A DNA stretch of 64,000 bases, taken from positions 1,860,001 to 1,924,000 of the forward strand of contig NZ_CP040948.1 of NCBI RefSeq assembly GCF_006363955.1. The letters run 5' to 3'. The position numbers and the translations under genes are program-made. The notes under the pieces were generated by a model. That model was not told the origin of the DNA. It worked only from the letters and a program-made list of their open reading frames with translations, and did not search any database. This document shows, in pieces, positions 45,012 to 54,490 of this stretch. The stretch comes from Methylophilus medardicus (GTDB taxonomy: Bacteria; Pseudomonadota; Gammaproteobacteria; Burkholderiales; Methylophilaceae). Every line of letters starts with the position of its first letter. Positions within the stretch are counted from its first letter, which is position 1.

Positions 45012-46045
45012 GCCTGCCATCGTTTCAGTTCCAATGCATACAAACAAATCAAACAGATAGACGCGAGCCAAGCCAATGCATAGGCGTATTGGCTCAGGTC
45101 CTGCCGGGAGACCGGCTCAAGATAACGCGTCGGTTTATTTTTGAGTTTAGAAATATCGTTCACCGCAGCTTTCACCGCTTCGGGGTTTTCAGCCTCATAC
45201 ACGCGGTAAGGCACATGCAGTGTTTGAAAATATTCGTGCAGGGCATATTCAGGATAGGCATCAATATTTTCGCCCTCTGCCAAACGTTGCTTGAGGCTGA
45301 CACCACTTTCAGAGCGCAGATAAATCCAATATAGCGATGCTTTTTGCCGCATAAACATGGCGCGCAGCATGTCCTGCGTTTTGCCATCTAGATGCGCGCC
45401 ACCGTCAGACACTAACACCATGGCGCGCGCGCCAGTGACTGGCTGGTCAGCAAAGTAATCGAGCGCCATGCCCAAGCCCCGCGCCACCGCAGTAAATCCC
45501 ATGCCGCCTGCCTCGGTGGCATCCAGTGCGGCCTGCACAAAGCCCCGGTCATTGCCCAGTGGCGCCGCTAAAATCGGTGAGGTACTAAACGTCACCATGC
45601 CCATTAAGTCATCATGCCCTTGCGCTACCAGTGTTTTTAGCACGTTGCGAGCGACCGCCATCTTAGGGACGCGCGCTTGCTGATCACCTGTGTTTGCAAA
45701 GGCTTCATTCATGCTGGCACTGCGATCCAGCACAATCATGACATGGGCGCCCCGCCCGACTTTCTCCACATACTGTGCTTTGAGGTATGGGCCACTCAGC
45801 GCCAGGCTCAATGCCAGCACCAACAGGCTGAGGGCGATTTTCCACAACCGATCCAGCCAAGCGGATAGCGGATCTTGGGGCAGGCCTTGCAAGGCAGGAT
45901 GCGGGAAATTCATTTGCCCGCGTAACACCCATGGCAATAGCGATAGTGGTAACAAAAGAAATGGCCAGACACTCGTTAGCCCCCAATGCTCGCTATCGCC
46001 TGCCGCCAGCCACACTGTTTGCGCGCCCGCCGCCCACATGCTCAA
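45008..46045 (-). CDS. mxaC: MxaC, von Willebrand-type membrane protein for MDH maturation
   Basis: The 345-residue protein has helices at both ends and a vWA domain with a proper MIDAS (VLDRSASMNE, later VSDGGAH). It resembles BatA/BatB-type proteins. The ATG overlaps mxaA by 4 bases and its stop overlaps mxaK, so translation is coupled along the operon. Confidence 0.87.
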   Translation of the reverse strand: MSMWAAGAQTVWLAAGDSEHWGLTSVWPFLLLPLSLLPWVLRGQMNFPHPALQGLPQDPLSAWLDRLWKIALSLLVLALSLALSGPYLKAQYVEKVGRGAHVMIVLDRSASMNEAFANTGDQQARVPKMAVARNVLKTLVAQGHDDLMGMVTFSTSPILAAPLGNDRGFVQAALDATEAGGMGFTAVARGLGMALDYFADQPVTGARAMVLVSDGGAHLDGKTQDMLRAMFMRQKASLYWIYLRSESGVSLKQRLAEGENIDAYPEYALHEYFQTLHVPYRVYEAENPEAVKAAVNDISKLKNKPTRYLEPVSRQDLSQYAYALAWLASICLICLYALELKRWQA

Positions 46046-46968
46046 GAAATCTCCAGATGGCTCAGATTTTTAGCCAGTTGTTGTAATGCATTCAAAGAGA
46101 AAGACACCGGTTTGCCCGCAAAAAACGTTTGTTGCACATCCTGATAAAAATGTTGCAAGTTATCGCGATATGGCGCCATGGCTGCATGCGAGGCCAGTAA
46201 CCGAGGCAAGTTCTCTGTCGTGACGGCGTAACCGGCACATAGATCTACCGCGCGGCTGATCAGACGCATCGCTTGCATACGCGTCGCCTGTTGATCCGAT
46301 TTGAGGCGGCGGATGGCACGCCATGCCTGCCTGAATGGCATGCGTTTTTCTTGCGGGAACTGCAGCCAGCCCAGATACCAAGCAACATAACCGATGCCTA
46401 GCATGAGTAAGCTTCCCCAGCCAGCCAGTGCCCACAGCTGGGCAGCACGCGGCCATGCTGGCAGCGGCGCATCCGGGTAGAGTTTGACGTGCTCGGCATC
46501 AATGCGAGCCGGCAATAGGCTTGACACAATGACTTTGTCAGCGGGTAGATCGATCGCTAGCCGTTGCTGGTCGCGCTTGAATTGCAAATGCAGCGGCTTC
46601 AGCGGCAGGGTTTTTACCGTATCGCCTGCGACAAAAATTTGCCAATCGATCTCCAGTTGAATCACGCGTTCGCTTTTATCGTCGCGCGTTGTCCAGTGCG
46701 CTGTTCTGAGTTCTATCGCCTCATTTTGTGCGGGCAGCGGTAAACTGTCTGGATCTAGTTCAAAACCGGCAGGGACATGCAGCGTGATGTGTTGTCGCGC
46801 AATACTGCCCAAGGTGTAATCTGCTTCGCGGGTGTAGCTTTCGGCACGGGGTTGAAGATTCGTGGCGGCATATGCCACCTGCATCCCAGCCAGCCCAATG
46901 AGGCTCGCAATCAAATGAAATATCCAATGTGGCATTTGCCTATGCGTTGCATACAAGCCCAGCTTCAT
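46042..46968 (-). CDS. mxaA: MxaA, membrane protein for MDH maturation
   Basis: ATG 46968 overlaps the mxaS stop (ATGA) and gives 308 residues; the longer frame is rejected. The N-terminal helix acts as signal anchor, followed by a periplasmic beta-rich domain, a helix (about 190-215) and a cytoplasmic tail. MxaA is required for active, calcium-loaded methanol dehydrogenase in Methylobacterium. Confidence 0.83.
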   Translation of the reverse strand: MKLGLYATHRQMPHWIFHLIASLIGLAGMQVAYAATNLQPRAESYTREADYTLGSIARQHITLHVPAGFELDPDSLPLPAQNEAIELRTAHWTTRDDKSERVIQLEIDWQIFVAGDTVKTLPLKPLHLQFKRDQQRLAIDLPADKVIVSSLLPARIDAEHVKLYPDAPLPAWPRAAQLWALAGWGSLLMLGIGYVAWYLGWLQFPQEKRMPFRQAWRAIRRLKSDQQATRMQAMRLISRAVDLCAGYAVTTENLPRLLASHAAMAPYRDNLQHFYQDVQQTFFAGKPVSFSLNALQQLAKNLSHLEIS

Positions 46969-47915
46969 GCCATGGTCTCCATTAAATGACGACTGACGTC
47001 TTCGGCGCGCCAACCCGGGTTGAGCCACAAGGGTGAGCGCGTACCCGCTTTTAATAAGCTGGCATTGAGCACATCGGTTTGCTGGGCAGCATGGTCAGCA
47101 ATCTGCTGATGCAATCGCCGTCTAAGCATCCAGCTTCGCACTTCACCGGTTTCCATATCGCGCAGGCGCGCCCAGCCAAAAGCAGGCAAGCCAGTCGTGG
47201 CTGTGCGGTCGCGGAGGACAACTGGGACCACATCGTGCTGCTGCGCCGCGGTTAGGGTTTGTTGCAGCAAGGCATCCGGCCAGTAAAAATCAGATACCAA
47301 AAACACCAGCGCCCGTTGCGGACCGAGCGACATTATTGTTTGCGGGAGTCCGCTGGCCGTGCGCCCTGCTGCATGAGGCTGTGACGCCGCTTGTTGCCAA
47401 TATTGTGTGACTTGCTGTGCCAGCGCCTGCGCTGTCCCCGGCTGAAAACTAGGCAACACTTGCCATGCCGCTTGTTCAGCGGTATCTGCGCCGCACATGC
47501 CGAACGCATCGCCTTGCCGATTGGCAGACCACGCGAGCGAGCAAACAAATTCAGTTACTTGCTGGCGCATATGGGCCTCACCCTCAAACCACATTGAGCT
47601 TGAGAGATCAACAATGGCGTATACCCTGACAGCGGCGCGTTCGAGATAGGTTCTGACTAACCACTGCTTGGGCACCGTGCGCACACTGGCACGGATGTCG
47701 ATGCGTTTCGGGTCAGGGCATGCCAGTAACGAGGCAAAACCAGCAAAGTCACTGCCATTGCCAGCATGGTTGGTCAAGTTAGCCCCGACATGATAGGACT
47801 GAGCGCGCCAGTGCACATTGTAGAAAAACTGGCGCGGCTCAAAGTCAGCATGTACCAACGCGGTAGGATGACGCATGTCAACAGCGGGTCCGGGAGATGC
47901 AGAAAGAATCGCCAT
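46965..47915 (-). CDS. mxaS: MxaS, DUF58 family protein
   Basis: The 316-residue protein has the DUF58 pattern (FEPRQFFYNVHWRAQ; DPKRIDIRASVRT) and a vWA-like core with DLSSSMWFEGEAHM. DUF58 proteins work with MoxR-type ATPases, here mxaR 6 bases upstream. It is a cytoplasmic member of the methanol dehydrogenase maturation group. Confidence 0.86.
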   Translation of the reverse strand: MAILSASPGPAVDMRHPTALVHADFEPRQFFYNVHWRAQSYHVGANLTNHAGNGSDFAGFASLLACPDPKRIDIRASVRTVPKQWLVRTYLERAAVRVYAIVDLSSSMWFEGEAHMRQQVTEFVCSLAWSANRQGDAFGMCGADTAEQAAWQVLPSFQPGTAQALAQQVTQYWQQAASQPHAAGRTASGLPQTIMSLGPQRALVFLVSDFYWPDALLQQTLTAAQQHDVVPVVLRDRTATTGLPAFGWARLRDMETGEVRSWMLRRRLHQQIADHAAQQTDVLNASLLKAGTRSPLWLNPGWRAEDVSRHLMETMA

Positions 47916-47921
47916 ATCAAC

Positions 47922-48941
47922 CTAAGGCGCAGATACTTTGTCGAGAACCGCGCGCAGCAGCAGGGGCGCCAGTCGAGCGTGTTGCAAGGCATAAGTGCCA
48001 TTGAAAAAGACACGATGGGTCATCACAAACGGCCACACGGCACGGATATCATCCGGCGTTAAATAATCACGGCCTTCGATCCAGGCACGCGTGCGCGCAC
48101 TGCGCATCAACATGGCGGTGCCACGCGGGCTGGCACCGCCAGCCAACAAGCGTGACATATCCACATCTGGCAGCTGGATACCTGCGGCCAACGGGTCTTT
48201 TAACACGCGCCAAAGGTCAACGGCATATTCCTGCAATGGCAACTCTGCCCGCACCGACGCCTGTATGGTTTCTGCCACCGCATTCAGTTGATCGTAAGGC
48301 GTTAACCCTGCCGGCAGGCTGCTGATCAATGCGTCGACATCATAAAAACGGGTATCGAACATCAACGCCCGTTGCAGGTCACGCGCATCGGGGGCCTGCA
48401 CCGAAATCTCCATTAAAAAGCGATCACGGGCAGCAGCTGGGATTTCAAAGGTTTCTTCACGTTCTAGGCGATTCCTGTCGGCAAATACGGTGAGGTGCGG
48501 AAAACGATACTCGCGGTTAAAGGCATTGACCGAACGCTCAGCCATCAGCCGCAAAAACAAGGCATGTGCCTGCGGCCGGGCACGATTGATTTCATTAAAG
48601 AAAAATACAGCCAGTGCATCATCATGCTGCAATAGCGGGCCGGGCTGCACCGCGGCTTGTCCGTGCTCATCGATATAGGCATGATAAAGAAAATCGCTGG
48701 GCATCAAATCAATCGCCCCTTCAATGCGCTGGTAGCCGCCCCCTAACAATTGCGCAGCGGCGCGAAGTAAAGTGGTTTTACCTACGCCGACATCGCCTTC
48801 CAGCAACACATGCCCGCGTGAAAAAATCGCAATCGTCAATGCGCGTACCTGCGCGGACATCCCCAGCACAACACTGTTCAAGGCCTGCTCAAACGCACAT
48901 GCGCGCTCACGCCATTCAGATAACGCTATTTGTTTTTCCAT
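47922..48941 (-). CDS. mxaR: MxaR (MoxR) AAA+ ATPase
   Basis: The 339-residue protein is a MoxR-type AAA+ ATPase: Walker A GDVGVGKTT (about 49-57), sensor block RFPHLTVFADRN, and a winged tail. The Walker B reads FFFNEINRA, with Asn where the family has Asp. It should chaperone methanol dehydrogenase maturation together with the vWA/DUF58 proteins. A strong hairpin lies between it and mxaI, so it is expressed at a lower level than mxaFJGI. Confidence 0.9.
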   Translation of the reverse strand: MEKQIALSEWRERACAFEQALNSVVLGMSAQVRALTIAIFSRGHVLLEGDVGVGKTTLLRAAAQLLGGGYQRIEGAIDLMPSDFLYHAYIDEHGQAAVQPGPLLQHDDALAVFFFNEINRARPQAHALFLRLMAERSVNAFNREYRFPHLTVFADRNRLEREETFEIPAAARDRFLMEISVQAPDARDLQRALMFDTRFYDVDALISSLPAGLTPYDQLNAVAETIQASVRAELPLQEYAVDLWRVLKDPLAAGIQLPDVDMSRLLAGGASPRGTAMLMRSARTRAWIEGRDYLTPDDIRAVWPFVMTHRVFFNGTYALQHARLAPLLLRAVLDKVSAP

Positions 48942-49023
48942 ACTTTATCCATGGTTCAGATTGAAACAAGCCACTACCCACTGCTGACAGAGGGAACCGG
49001 ATTGCCACATTCATACGGGAAAC

Positions 49024-49053
49024 GAAGCTGACATCAGAAGCGATGCCAGCTTC
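49024..49053 (-). promoter_or_regulatory. Stem-loop between mxaI and mxaR
   Basis: On the minus strand GAAGCTGGCATC and GATGTCAGCTTC pair over 12 bases (one G:U) around a 6-base loop, 18 bases after the mxaI stop. It is followed by GTTTCCC, not a full U-tract. It may stabilise the mxaFJGI part of the mRNA or partly end it. Confidence 0.65.
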
Positions 49054-49070
49054 TTGGGGGGAAATTCAGA

Positions 49071-49349
49071 TTACTTCACGTCAAACACGAAATTACCGCT
49101 GGATTTAGCATTGGCAATACGTTTTGCATTGCGTGCATCCATGGCTTTGATGGCTTCCTCTTGCTTGTTGAGTTCTACCGGATCATGTTTTGGGTCATAT
49201 TTCGAACCCGCAATTTTTTCCGGGTAGCCGGGCTTGGCTTCCCAGCAATTGCCTGGCTCTTTACAGTTTTGACCGTCATAAGCCAGTGCCTGATTGGACA
49301 GTGCAAACACACCGGCCATTGCCAGTAATGTCAGTACGTGTTTCATCAC
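49071..49349 (-). CDS. mxaI: MxaI, small (beta) subunit of methanol dehydrogenase
   Basis: The 92-residue precursor has a signal peptide ending at ALA (residue 23) and a short mature chain YDGQNCKEPGNCWEAKPGYP with the two Cys of the known intrachain disulfide, ending in a charged helix (NKQEEAIKAMDARNAKRI). It is found only with Ca-type MxaF. AAAGGAG precedes the ATG. A second ATG at 49346 is equivalent. Confidence 0.95.
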   Translation of the reverse strand: MMKHVLTLLAMAGVFALSNQALAYDGQNCKEPGNCWEAKPGYPEKIAGSKYDPKHDPVELNKQEEAIKAMDARNAKRIANAKSSGNFVFDVK

Positions 49350-49403
49350 TTTCTCCTTTATTACAAATTAGCTGGTGTATTGTGTTGATCTATTGTTTTG
49401 ATC

Positions 49404-49436
49404 TAACGAATGGCCCACCAGCCTCACCATCCGCTA
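49404..49436 (-). promoter_or_regulatory. Stem-loop between mxaG and mxaI
   Basis: On the minus strand TAGCGGATGG pairs with CCATTCGTTA over 10 bases (two G:U) around a 13-base loop, in the 100-base gap after mxaG. It has no T-run. Like the other mxa hairpins it may adjust mRNA stability. Confidence 0.45.
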
Positions 49437-49449
49437 ATTCTTTATGTGC

Positions 49450-50067
49450 TTAGGCGTGCGGGGCTGCACCGTCGGTTTTCAGGTTTTCTTCCGCCTGATG
49501 ACGAATCCAAGCAATCACATGCAGAATTTCGTCGACCGACAAGCGTCCTTGTTGCGGACCCATCATGCCCGCCGCACCGCCATAAATGGTTTCAAAAATA
49601 CCCTTATCCGTTTCGTTTTTTGGATAGGTCCAGTAGGCATCCGCCAACGCAGGGCCTAGCTTGCCCTCGGCCAAATGACCGTGACAACCAGAACAGGCAG
49701 TTGAAAAAATGGTGTAGCCTTTTTTCACCGCTTCTGCATCGCCTTTATAGGGGTTCTCCCCCGTTGCCATAAAGTGCTTGGCCTCTGGCGTAAAGGTCTC
49801 GCCTTCCATCGGGGATAATTCCAGCACGTCGCCTGATAAGGTGCCGCGAAACTCCATGGCGGGGCCGTCTTTCAATGCTAAGTGTGTAGGCGCAGCCTGC
49901 TTAGGCGCCGTATACGTAGCGGTTTGCGCACTGGCGGCATCCTCCCGCGCACACGCCACGGTGAGAAAAGTCGCCATCACTAAGGCAGAGAGCCCCAAAC
50001 TCAAGGCGAGCGGGTGTTTCAGGGGGCGCGATTGCGGTTGTTGAAAATCTTTCACTTCAAACTCCAA
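49450..50067 (-). CDS. mxaG: MxaG, cytochrome cL electron acceptor of MDH
   Basis: The 205-residue precursor has an N-terminal hydrophobic export segment (about 20-41) and one haem motif CSGCH (125-129), with axial Met in the GGAAGMMGPQQG loop. It accepts electrons from methanol dehydrogenase. The precise signal cleavage is unclear because the N-terminus has an extra 15-residue charged piece. It follows mxaJ by 27 bases. Confidence 0.93.
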   Translation of the reverse strand: MEFEVKDFQQPQSRPLKHPLALSLGLSALVMATFLTVACAREDAASAQTATYTAPKQAAPTHLALKDGPAMEFRGTLSGDVLELSPMEGETFTPEAKHFMATGENPYKGDAEAVKKGYTIFSTACSGCHGHLAEGKLGPALADAYWTYPKNETDKGIFETIYGGAAGMMGPQQGRLSVDEILHVIAWIRHQAEENLKTDGAAPHA

Positions 50068-50094
50068 AACTGAATAAATGGAAATTACGACGAT

Positions 50095-50934
50095 TTACTG
50101 ACTCAAGAGCGGAATACCTTCGTCTTTGAGAATGCTGGTGATTTCTGCGCCATGAGCATCAATCACGCGATTCAACACATCGACTAACTCAGGGTGCTGT
50201 TTGCTGACCCCCATCACCACGCTGTAATGCATGGGGATTTTTTCGCCATTGGTTTTTTGCGCGTTGTCATCTACCAGCACCATTTTTAATGGCACCTCAG
50301 ACGACCGCACATAACGCGCAGCTTCTGGCGCCCACAGCATGGCCATGTGCAGATGCATATTGGAGACATCATTGACCAAGCGAGATGGCTCGACGTGAAT
50401 ATAGCGATTACGTGTCGATTGGAAGTTCTGAATCTCGGTGAAGTAATCAAACATGTCATCAAAGCGATTAATTTGCAGCAACATGTTTTTACCTGGGCTG
50501 TCAGGCATGACACCAATACGAAAATTCTTTTGTTTTAAATAAGGATGATCCCAGCTAGTCACCTCAATTTCGCGGTCTTGCCGCGTGATAAAGACATAGC
50601 CAGAACGGTAATAAGGTTTGGTCACCAGCACACGCGGATCTTGAGGATCGGTGCCGATCAACACATCGCATTTGCCCGCTTCCATGTCTTTTTGCAAGAC
50701 CAGCGGGTTGGTCCACCAGAAATAATTGACCGGCATATTCAATGCCTTGCCAATCACGTTTGCAATTTTGTTTTCAAAGCCTTCTTTCTTGTCATTAGAA
50801 AAAGGCAACTCGGTTTTACCGGCACAAATATTCAGGGTATTGGCCGCCAAACTAGGCAAGGCACACACGCCCAGTGCCACAGACAAGCAAATGCTCAACC
50901 ATGCACGACGACTTTTTTTCACTTCAGGCAACAT
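50095..50934 (-). CDS. mxaJ: MxaJ, periplasmic solute-binding-like protein of MDH
   Basis: ATG 50934 with GGAGAAGAG upstream gives 279 residues; the frame to 51012 would cover the mxaF-mxaJ hairpin. A signal peptide (LSICLSVALGVCALPSLA) precedes a type III solute-binding fold (NTLNICAGKTELPFSND). MxaJ is thought to help assemble methanol dehydrogenase rather than to transport a solute. Confidence 0.92.
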   Translation of the reverse strand: MLPEVKKSRRAWLSICLSVALGVCALPSLAANTLNICAGKTELPFSNDKKEGFENKIANVIGKALNMPVNYFWWTNPLVLQKDMEAGKCDVLIGTDPQDPRVLVTKPYYRSGYVFITRQDREIEVTSWDHPYLKQKNFRIGVMPDSPGKNMLLQINRFDDMFDYFTEIQNFQSTRNRYIHVEPSRLVNDVSNMHLHMAMLWAPEAARYVRSSEVPLKMVLVDDNAQKTNGEKIPMHYSVVMGVSKQHPELVDVLNRVIDAHGAEITSILKDEGIPLLSQ

Positions 50935-50958
50935 TTGTTCTCTTCTCCATTGAGAGAA

Positions 50959-50997
50959 CAGGATGACCGGCCCGCCATAAGGCTGGCGGCCATCCTG
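50959..50997 (-). promoter_or_regulatory. Stem-loop between mxaF and mxaJ
   Basis: CAGGATG ... CATCCTG pair at the base and CCGCC ... GGCGG within, forming a long GC-rich hairpin 29 bases after the mxaF stop. With no U-tract it is likely a 3' stabiliser for mxaF mRNA and/or partial terminator. Confidence 0.65.
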
Positions 50998-51025
50998 GTC
51001 ACGACTTGACAAGGTTATGGTTGAA

Positions 51026-52822
51026 TTACAGGCTGAACACCATCAAACCGCCACCCATTTGTGTGTGGTTTTGCAGCTCTTTGAACGCACCCACCGCACC
51101 CAAACCAGCACTTGGATCGGTCAGGTCAAACACCAAACCAACGCCTGGCCAGCCACCTACGCCATACATACTGCCGACGTACTGTTTGCCCTTAAAGGAG
51201 TAAGTCATTGGAGAACCGATACCACCGGATGGCATCTTGAAGTTCCACAACTCTTTACCGTCTTTGTTATCCAAAGCCTTCAGGTAACCGTCCAGCGTGG
51301 CGTACCAAACCAAACCGCCTTTGGTGTACAAAGTACCGCCCCAAGCCGCGAATTTCTCCCACTTGGTCCATTTTGCTTTACCAGTGGTCAAGTCAAATGC
51401 ACGGATCTGACCCATTTCTTTCTTGGTCGGGCCGTTGGGACCTGGGTACATCGCCAGTGTGGCACCGACGAAGAACTGACCTGCACGGTATGGCAGCATG
51501 AACGGCTCCCAATCCATACAAATATGGTTCAGGCCTGCATACAGCGTCCGGCTTTCAGGATCGTAAGAATCCACCCCTTGGTTATGGAAACCCATCGCGG
51601 ATGGGCAAATGTTGGTGCCTTTGTGATCCATACGTGTGGCGAACTCAGGATCGCGTACTGGCGTGCCTGTTTTCAAGTCCACTTTTTTGAACACATTGAC
51701 GGCTGGGTCCACTTTTTCAGCCACCACTAAGTTGCCGTTTTCACGGTTCAAGGTGTACAAGATACCGTTACGGTCAATGTGGCTCAGCAGCGGCGTCATT
51801 TTGCCGTTCACAGGCTGATCAGTCAGCACCATCTGGTTCACCCCAGCAAAGTCCCACTCATCGTGTGGCGTTTTTTGGTAACCCCATTTGGCCATACCAG
51901 TGTCCAAATCACGACCCCAGATAGTCATGGTCCACTTGTTATCGCCGGGACGCATGGTTTCGTTCCATGGTGCTGGGTTACCTGAACCGTAGTAGAACAG
52001 GTTCAATTTTGGATCATAGGCATACCAACCCCAGTTCGTACCGCCGCCAATTTTCCAAGCGTCGCCTTCCCAGGTTTTTAAGCCCAGACCAAACTGACCA
52101 TAATGTGGATTGTCTTTGTTGAAGTCTTTTGACAAGCGGATAGACTCGTCTGAACCGGTGGCAAATGCACGCCACTTCAATTCACCTGTTTTGAGATCAT
52201 AGGCATTGACTGCGCCACGCACACCCAGCTCAGCACCCGAGCAACCCATTAACACAGTGTCTTTCGCCACAAACGGCGCTTGTGTCAGTGTCTGACCCAC
52301 TTTCGGATCACAGACTTCAACTTCCCAATTGATTTTGCCGCTTTTCGCATCCAAGGCCAGCAAATGACCATTGGCTTGTTTTTTCACGATTTGGCCGGCA
52401 CCGTAAGCGAGACCACGGTCAACCACGTCACAACACATGACGGCTTTGGTAGAAGCATCTTGCTTAGGTTTGTGCTGCCAAACGATCTTGCCCGGGTCAT
52501 TCAAATTTAAGGCATAAGTGTTGTTTGGAAACGCAGAGTGGATGTACATCATGTCGCCAATGACCAATGGCGCACCTTCGTGACCATTGAGCACACCGGT
52601 CGAAAATGACCATGCCGCTTTGACATTTTTAACGTTAGATTTATTAATTTGCGCCAAAGGACTGTTGTGCTGACTATAGTAGCCACCCGTGGCGATCGGC
52701 CAGGCACCGGCAGTATTCACTGCTTTGTCCAAGTCTGCATCTGCCCAGGCAACGCTGGAAACACTTGCAAACAAGCCTCCCAACAACGCGCCTAGCAAGA
52801 CGCGAGATGATGATTTTTTCAT
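51026..52822 (-). CDS. mxaF: MxaF, large (alpha) subunit of calcium methanol dehydrogenase
   Basis: The 598-residue precursor has a signal peptide to about residue 27 (SSVAWA) and an eight-bladed PQQ propeller. Seen are the vicinal Cys pair 130-131 (VMCCDVV), the Ca/PQQ ligand Glu in [15 protein letters not shown] and the catalytic Asp324 in EWDFAGVN. The residue two after the catalytic Asp is Ala, as in calcium MxaF; lanthanide XoxF has Asp there. It oxidises methanol to formaldehyde in the periplasm. TTAGGAG precedes the ATG. It heads the mxa operon. Confidence 0.98.
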   Translation of the reverse strand: MKKSSSRVLLGALLGGLFASVSSVAWADADLDKAVNTAGAWPIATGGYYSQHNSPLAQINKSNVKNVKAAWSFSTGVLNGHEGAPLVIGDMMYIHSAFPNNTYALNLNDPGKIVWQHKPKQDASTKAVMCCDVVDRGLAYGAGQIVKKQANGHLLALDAKSGKINWEVEVCDPKVGQTLTQAPFVAKDTVLMGCSGAELGVRGAVNAYDLKTGELKWRAFATGSDESIRLSKDFNKDNPHYGQFGLGLKTWEGDAWKIGGGTNWGWYAYDPKLNLFYYGSGNPAPWNETMRPGDNKWTMTIWGRDLDTGMAKWGYQKTPHDEWDFAGVNQMVLTDQPVNGKMTPLLSHIDRNGILYTLNRENGNLVVAEKVDPAVNVFKKVDLKTGTPVRDPEFATRMDHKGTNICPSAMGFHNQGVDSYDPESRTLYAGLNHICMDWEPFMLPYRAGQFFVGATLAMYPGPNGPTKKEMGQIRAFDLTTGKAKWTKWEKFAAWGGTLYTKGGLVWYATLDGYLKALDNKDGKELWNFKMPSGGIGSPMTYSFKGKQYVGSMYGVGGWPGVGLVFDLTDPSAGLGAVGAFKELQNHTQMGGGLMVFSL

Positions 52823-52931
52823 AAGATCTCCTAATCTCTGAAGAATTAAGTTTTACGTGGTGTCGCAGACATCCCCCCGAATGCCAAACTTCACGACCGA
52901 ATTGTTAATAATTTGTAACATTGGTCATAGA

Positions 52932-53000
52932 TGAAAGATTCCCTATCATCCATTCAAGAATTCATCTGCTTAAACTGGTCAACAACGGGAATCTTTCACG
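52932..53000. promoter_or_regulatory. Inverted GGGAATCTTTCA sites in the mxaF / kinase divergent region
   Basis: TGAAAGATTCCC (52932-52943) and GGGAATCTTTCA (52987-52998) are perfect 12-base inverted copies with 43 bases between. The right copy extends to CGGGAATCTTTCACG, close to the dyad at 39564. They lie in the 279-base gap between mxaF and the divergent sensor kinase gene, 110-176 bases before mxaF and 102-170 before the kinase, so a regulator bound here could act on both. Confidence 0.6.
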
Positions 53001-53101
53001 GGGTCATGCATGGCGATGTGTTCTATAGTGCGCAAGGTTGCACATAGCGGGAGCGCAATCCCTTCTGCTATGCAGCATTCAAAACGTTCGGTCATTTAGT
53101 C

Positions 53102-54490
53102 ATGCATTCTTATCAACGATCTATGCCAGTCATTACTGCCCTACACAAACTGGGAAAACTCAGCCGAGCCAGTCAAGACACGCTCATTGTGGTGACGGGC
53201 GTGCTGATGACGTTTATTGCAGCGTCGGCATTTGATCTGGCCGAGCGGGTTAATGCATGGTTACTGACGTATGAATATGCGCAACTGGATGAGGTCCCGC
53301 TGACATTATTTGTGCTGGTATTGCTCAGCGTGTGGTTCAGCCAGCGTCGCATGCGGGAGATTCATGCGGAAATTTTGCACCGCAAGCGCACCGAAGCCGA
53401 GTTGAGCAACAGTCAGCAACTCTACAAAACGCTATTTGATGGCGATCTCACGGGCAATGTGGTGCTTGATATGGATGGGAATATTGGCATGCATAACCGC
53501 GCTTTTGATCGCATTTGTCGGCCACTCAGCCACGACAGAAATGCCTGCGGCCTGTTTGCCTTCGACTGGGCAGACTTTGTGATGCAATTGCAAGCGCAGC
53601 ATGAAATCAACTTTAACAAACTGCAAATCCGCCGGCCAGATGGCCTGCCTTGTTATGTCGGCGCCCGCTTTGTGTATGTGCCGTCAGCGGCGCGTAAACC
53701 AGCGCAAATTCATGGTTATCTGATCGACATGACGGAGCAATGTCTGGTCGAACTGGATTTAGAGCGCACACTCAATGAAAACCGCGTATTGGCACGCCAT
53801 GCCATGCAGATGCAAGAGCAAGAACGTAAATACATTGCGAGTGAAATCCATGATGAAACCGGGCAATATTTGACGGCCATTCGCATGGATGCGCTCACTT
53901 TACAAAAAAGTGACCCCGATCAAGCCCATGTCATTGCGGTGAGAATTGCCTCCAACACCCAGCATGTGCAGCAGTCTATCCGCGCCCTGATTAAGCACTT
54001 GAGACCACCCGCGTTAGATACGCTCGGCTTAATTGGGGCGGTTGAACGGCTCATCAATGATTGGAAAAAATTAAATCCGCTGGTCGAATGCCATCTCGCT
54101 TTAGACACCGGTGAACAAGCGTTACATGAAGACACCAATATTGTCGCTTTTCGTGTGGTGCAAGAGGCGCTCACCAACATCGCGCGGCATGCAGATGCCA
54201 GTGAAGTTTGGGTCACCATACAGATCATCAAGCGCCAAGACAAAAGCCTGCTGCAAATTGAAATTCGCGATAACGGTAAAGGCATGGATACCACACAGGC
54301 CAGCGAAGGCGTGGGTTTGGTGGGTATGCGTGAACGTATCGAGTCCTTGCAAGGCAGTTTCAAGCTGATGAGCGGCTTGCAAGCCGGCACCCTGATTACC
54401 GGTCAACTGCCCTTAAACACCAGCAAAGCGACACCCAAAGCCGCTTCTTTATTATCAGACCCAGGAGTCAACGACTATGCAACCTCTTAA
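53102..54490 (+). CDS. Sensor histidine kinase divergent from mxaF (MxaY-like)
   Basis: The 462-residue protein has two membrane helices (about 27-47 and 66-82) with a very short periplasmic loop, a PAS-like domain (about 105-220), a HisKA_3 domain with phospho-His in ASEIHDETGQYLTAIRMDA and an ATPase domain (IRDNGKGMD, GVGLVGMRERI). By position it may be the MxaY of the MxaYX system that turns on methanol dehydrogenase. Its leader has a CATAGC...GCTATG hairpin near 53043-53072. It overlaps the next gene by 14 bases. Confidence 0.9.
   Translation: MHSYQRSMPVITALHKLGKLSRASQDTLIVVTGVLMTFIAASAFDLAERVNAWLLTYEYAQLDEVPLTLFVLVLLSVWFSQRRMREIHAEILHRKRTEAELSNSQQLYKTLFDGDLTGNVVLDMDGNIGMHNRAFDRICRPLSHDRNACGLFAFDWADFVMQLQAQHEINFNKLQIRRPDGLPCYVGARFVYVPSAARKPAQIHGYLIDMTEQCLVELDLERTLNENRVLARHAMQMQEQERKYIASEIHDETGQYLTAIRMDALTLQKSDPDQAHVIAVRIASNTQHVQQSIRALIKHLRPPALDTLGLIGAVERLINDWKKLNPLVECHLALDTGEQALHEDTNIVAFRVVQEALTNIARHADASEVWVTIQIIKRQDKSLLQIEIRDNGKGMDTTQASEGVGLVGMRERIESLQGSFKLMSGLQAGTLITGQLPLNTSKATPKAASLLSDPGVNDYATS

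Noticed and set aside
51026-52822. Lanthanide-dependent XoxF instead of MxaF
   Set aside because: The residue two after the catalytic Asp is Ala (DFAG), while XoxF has Asp there; mxaI and the calcium-insertion genes are also present.
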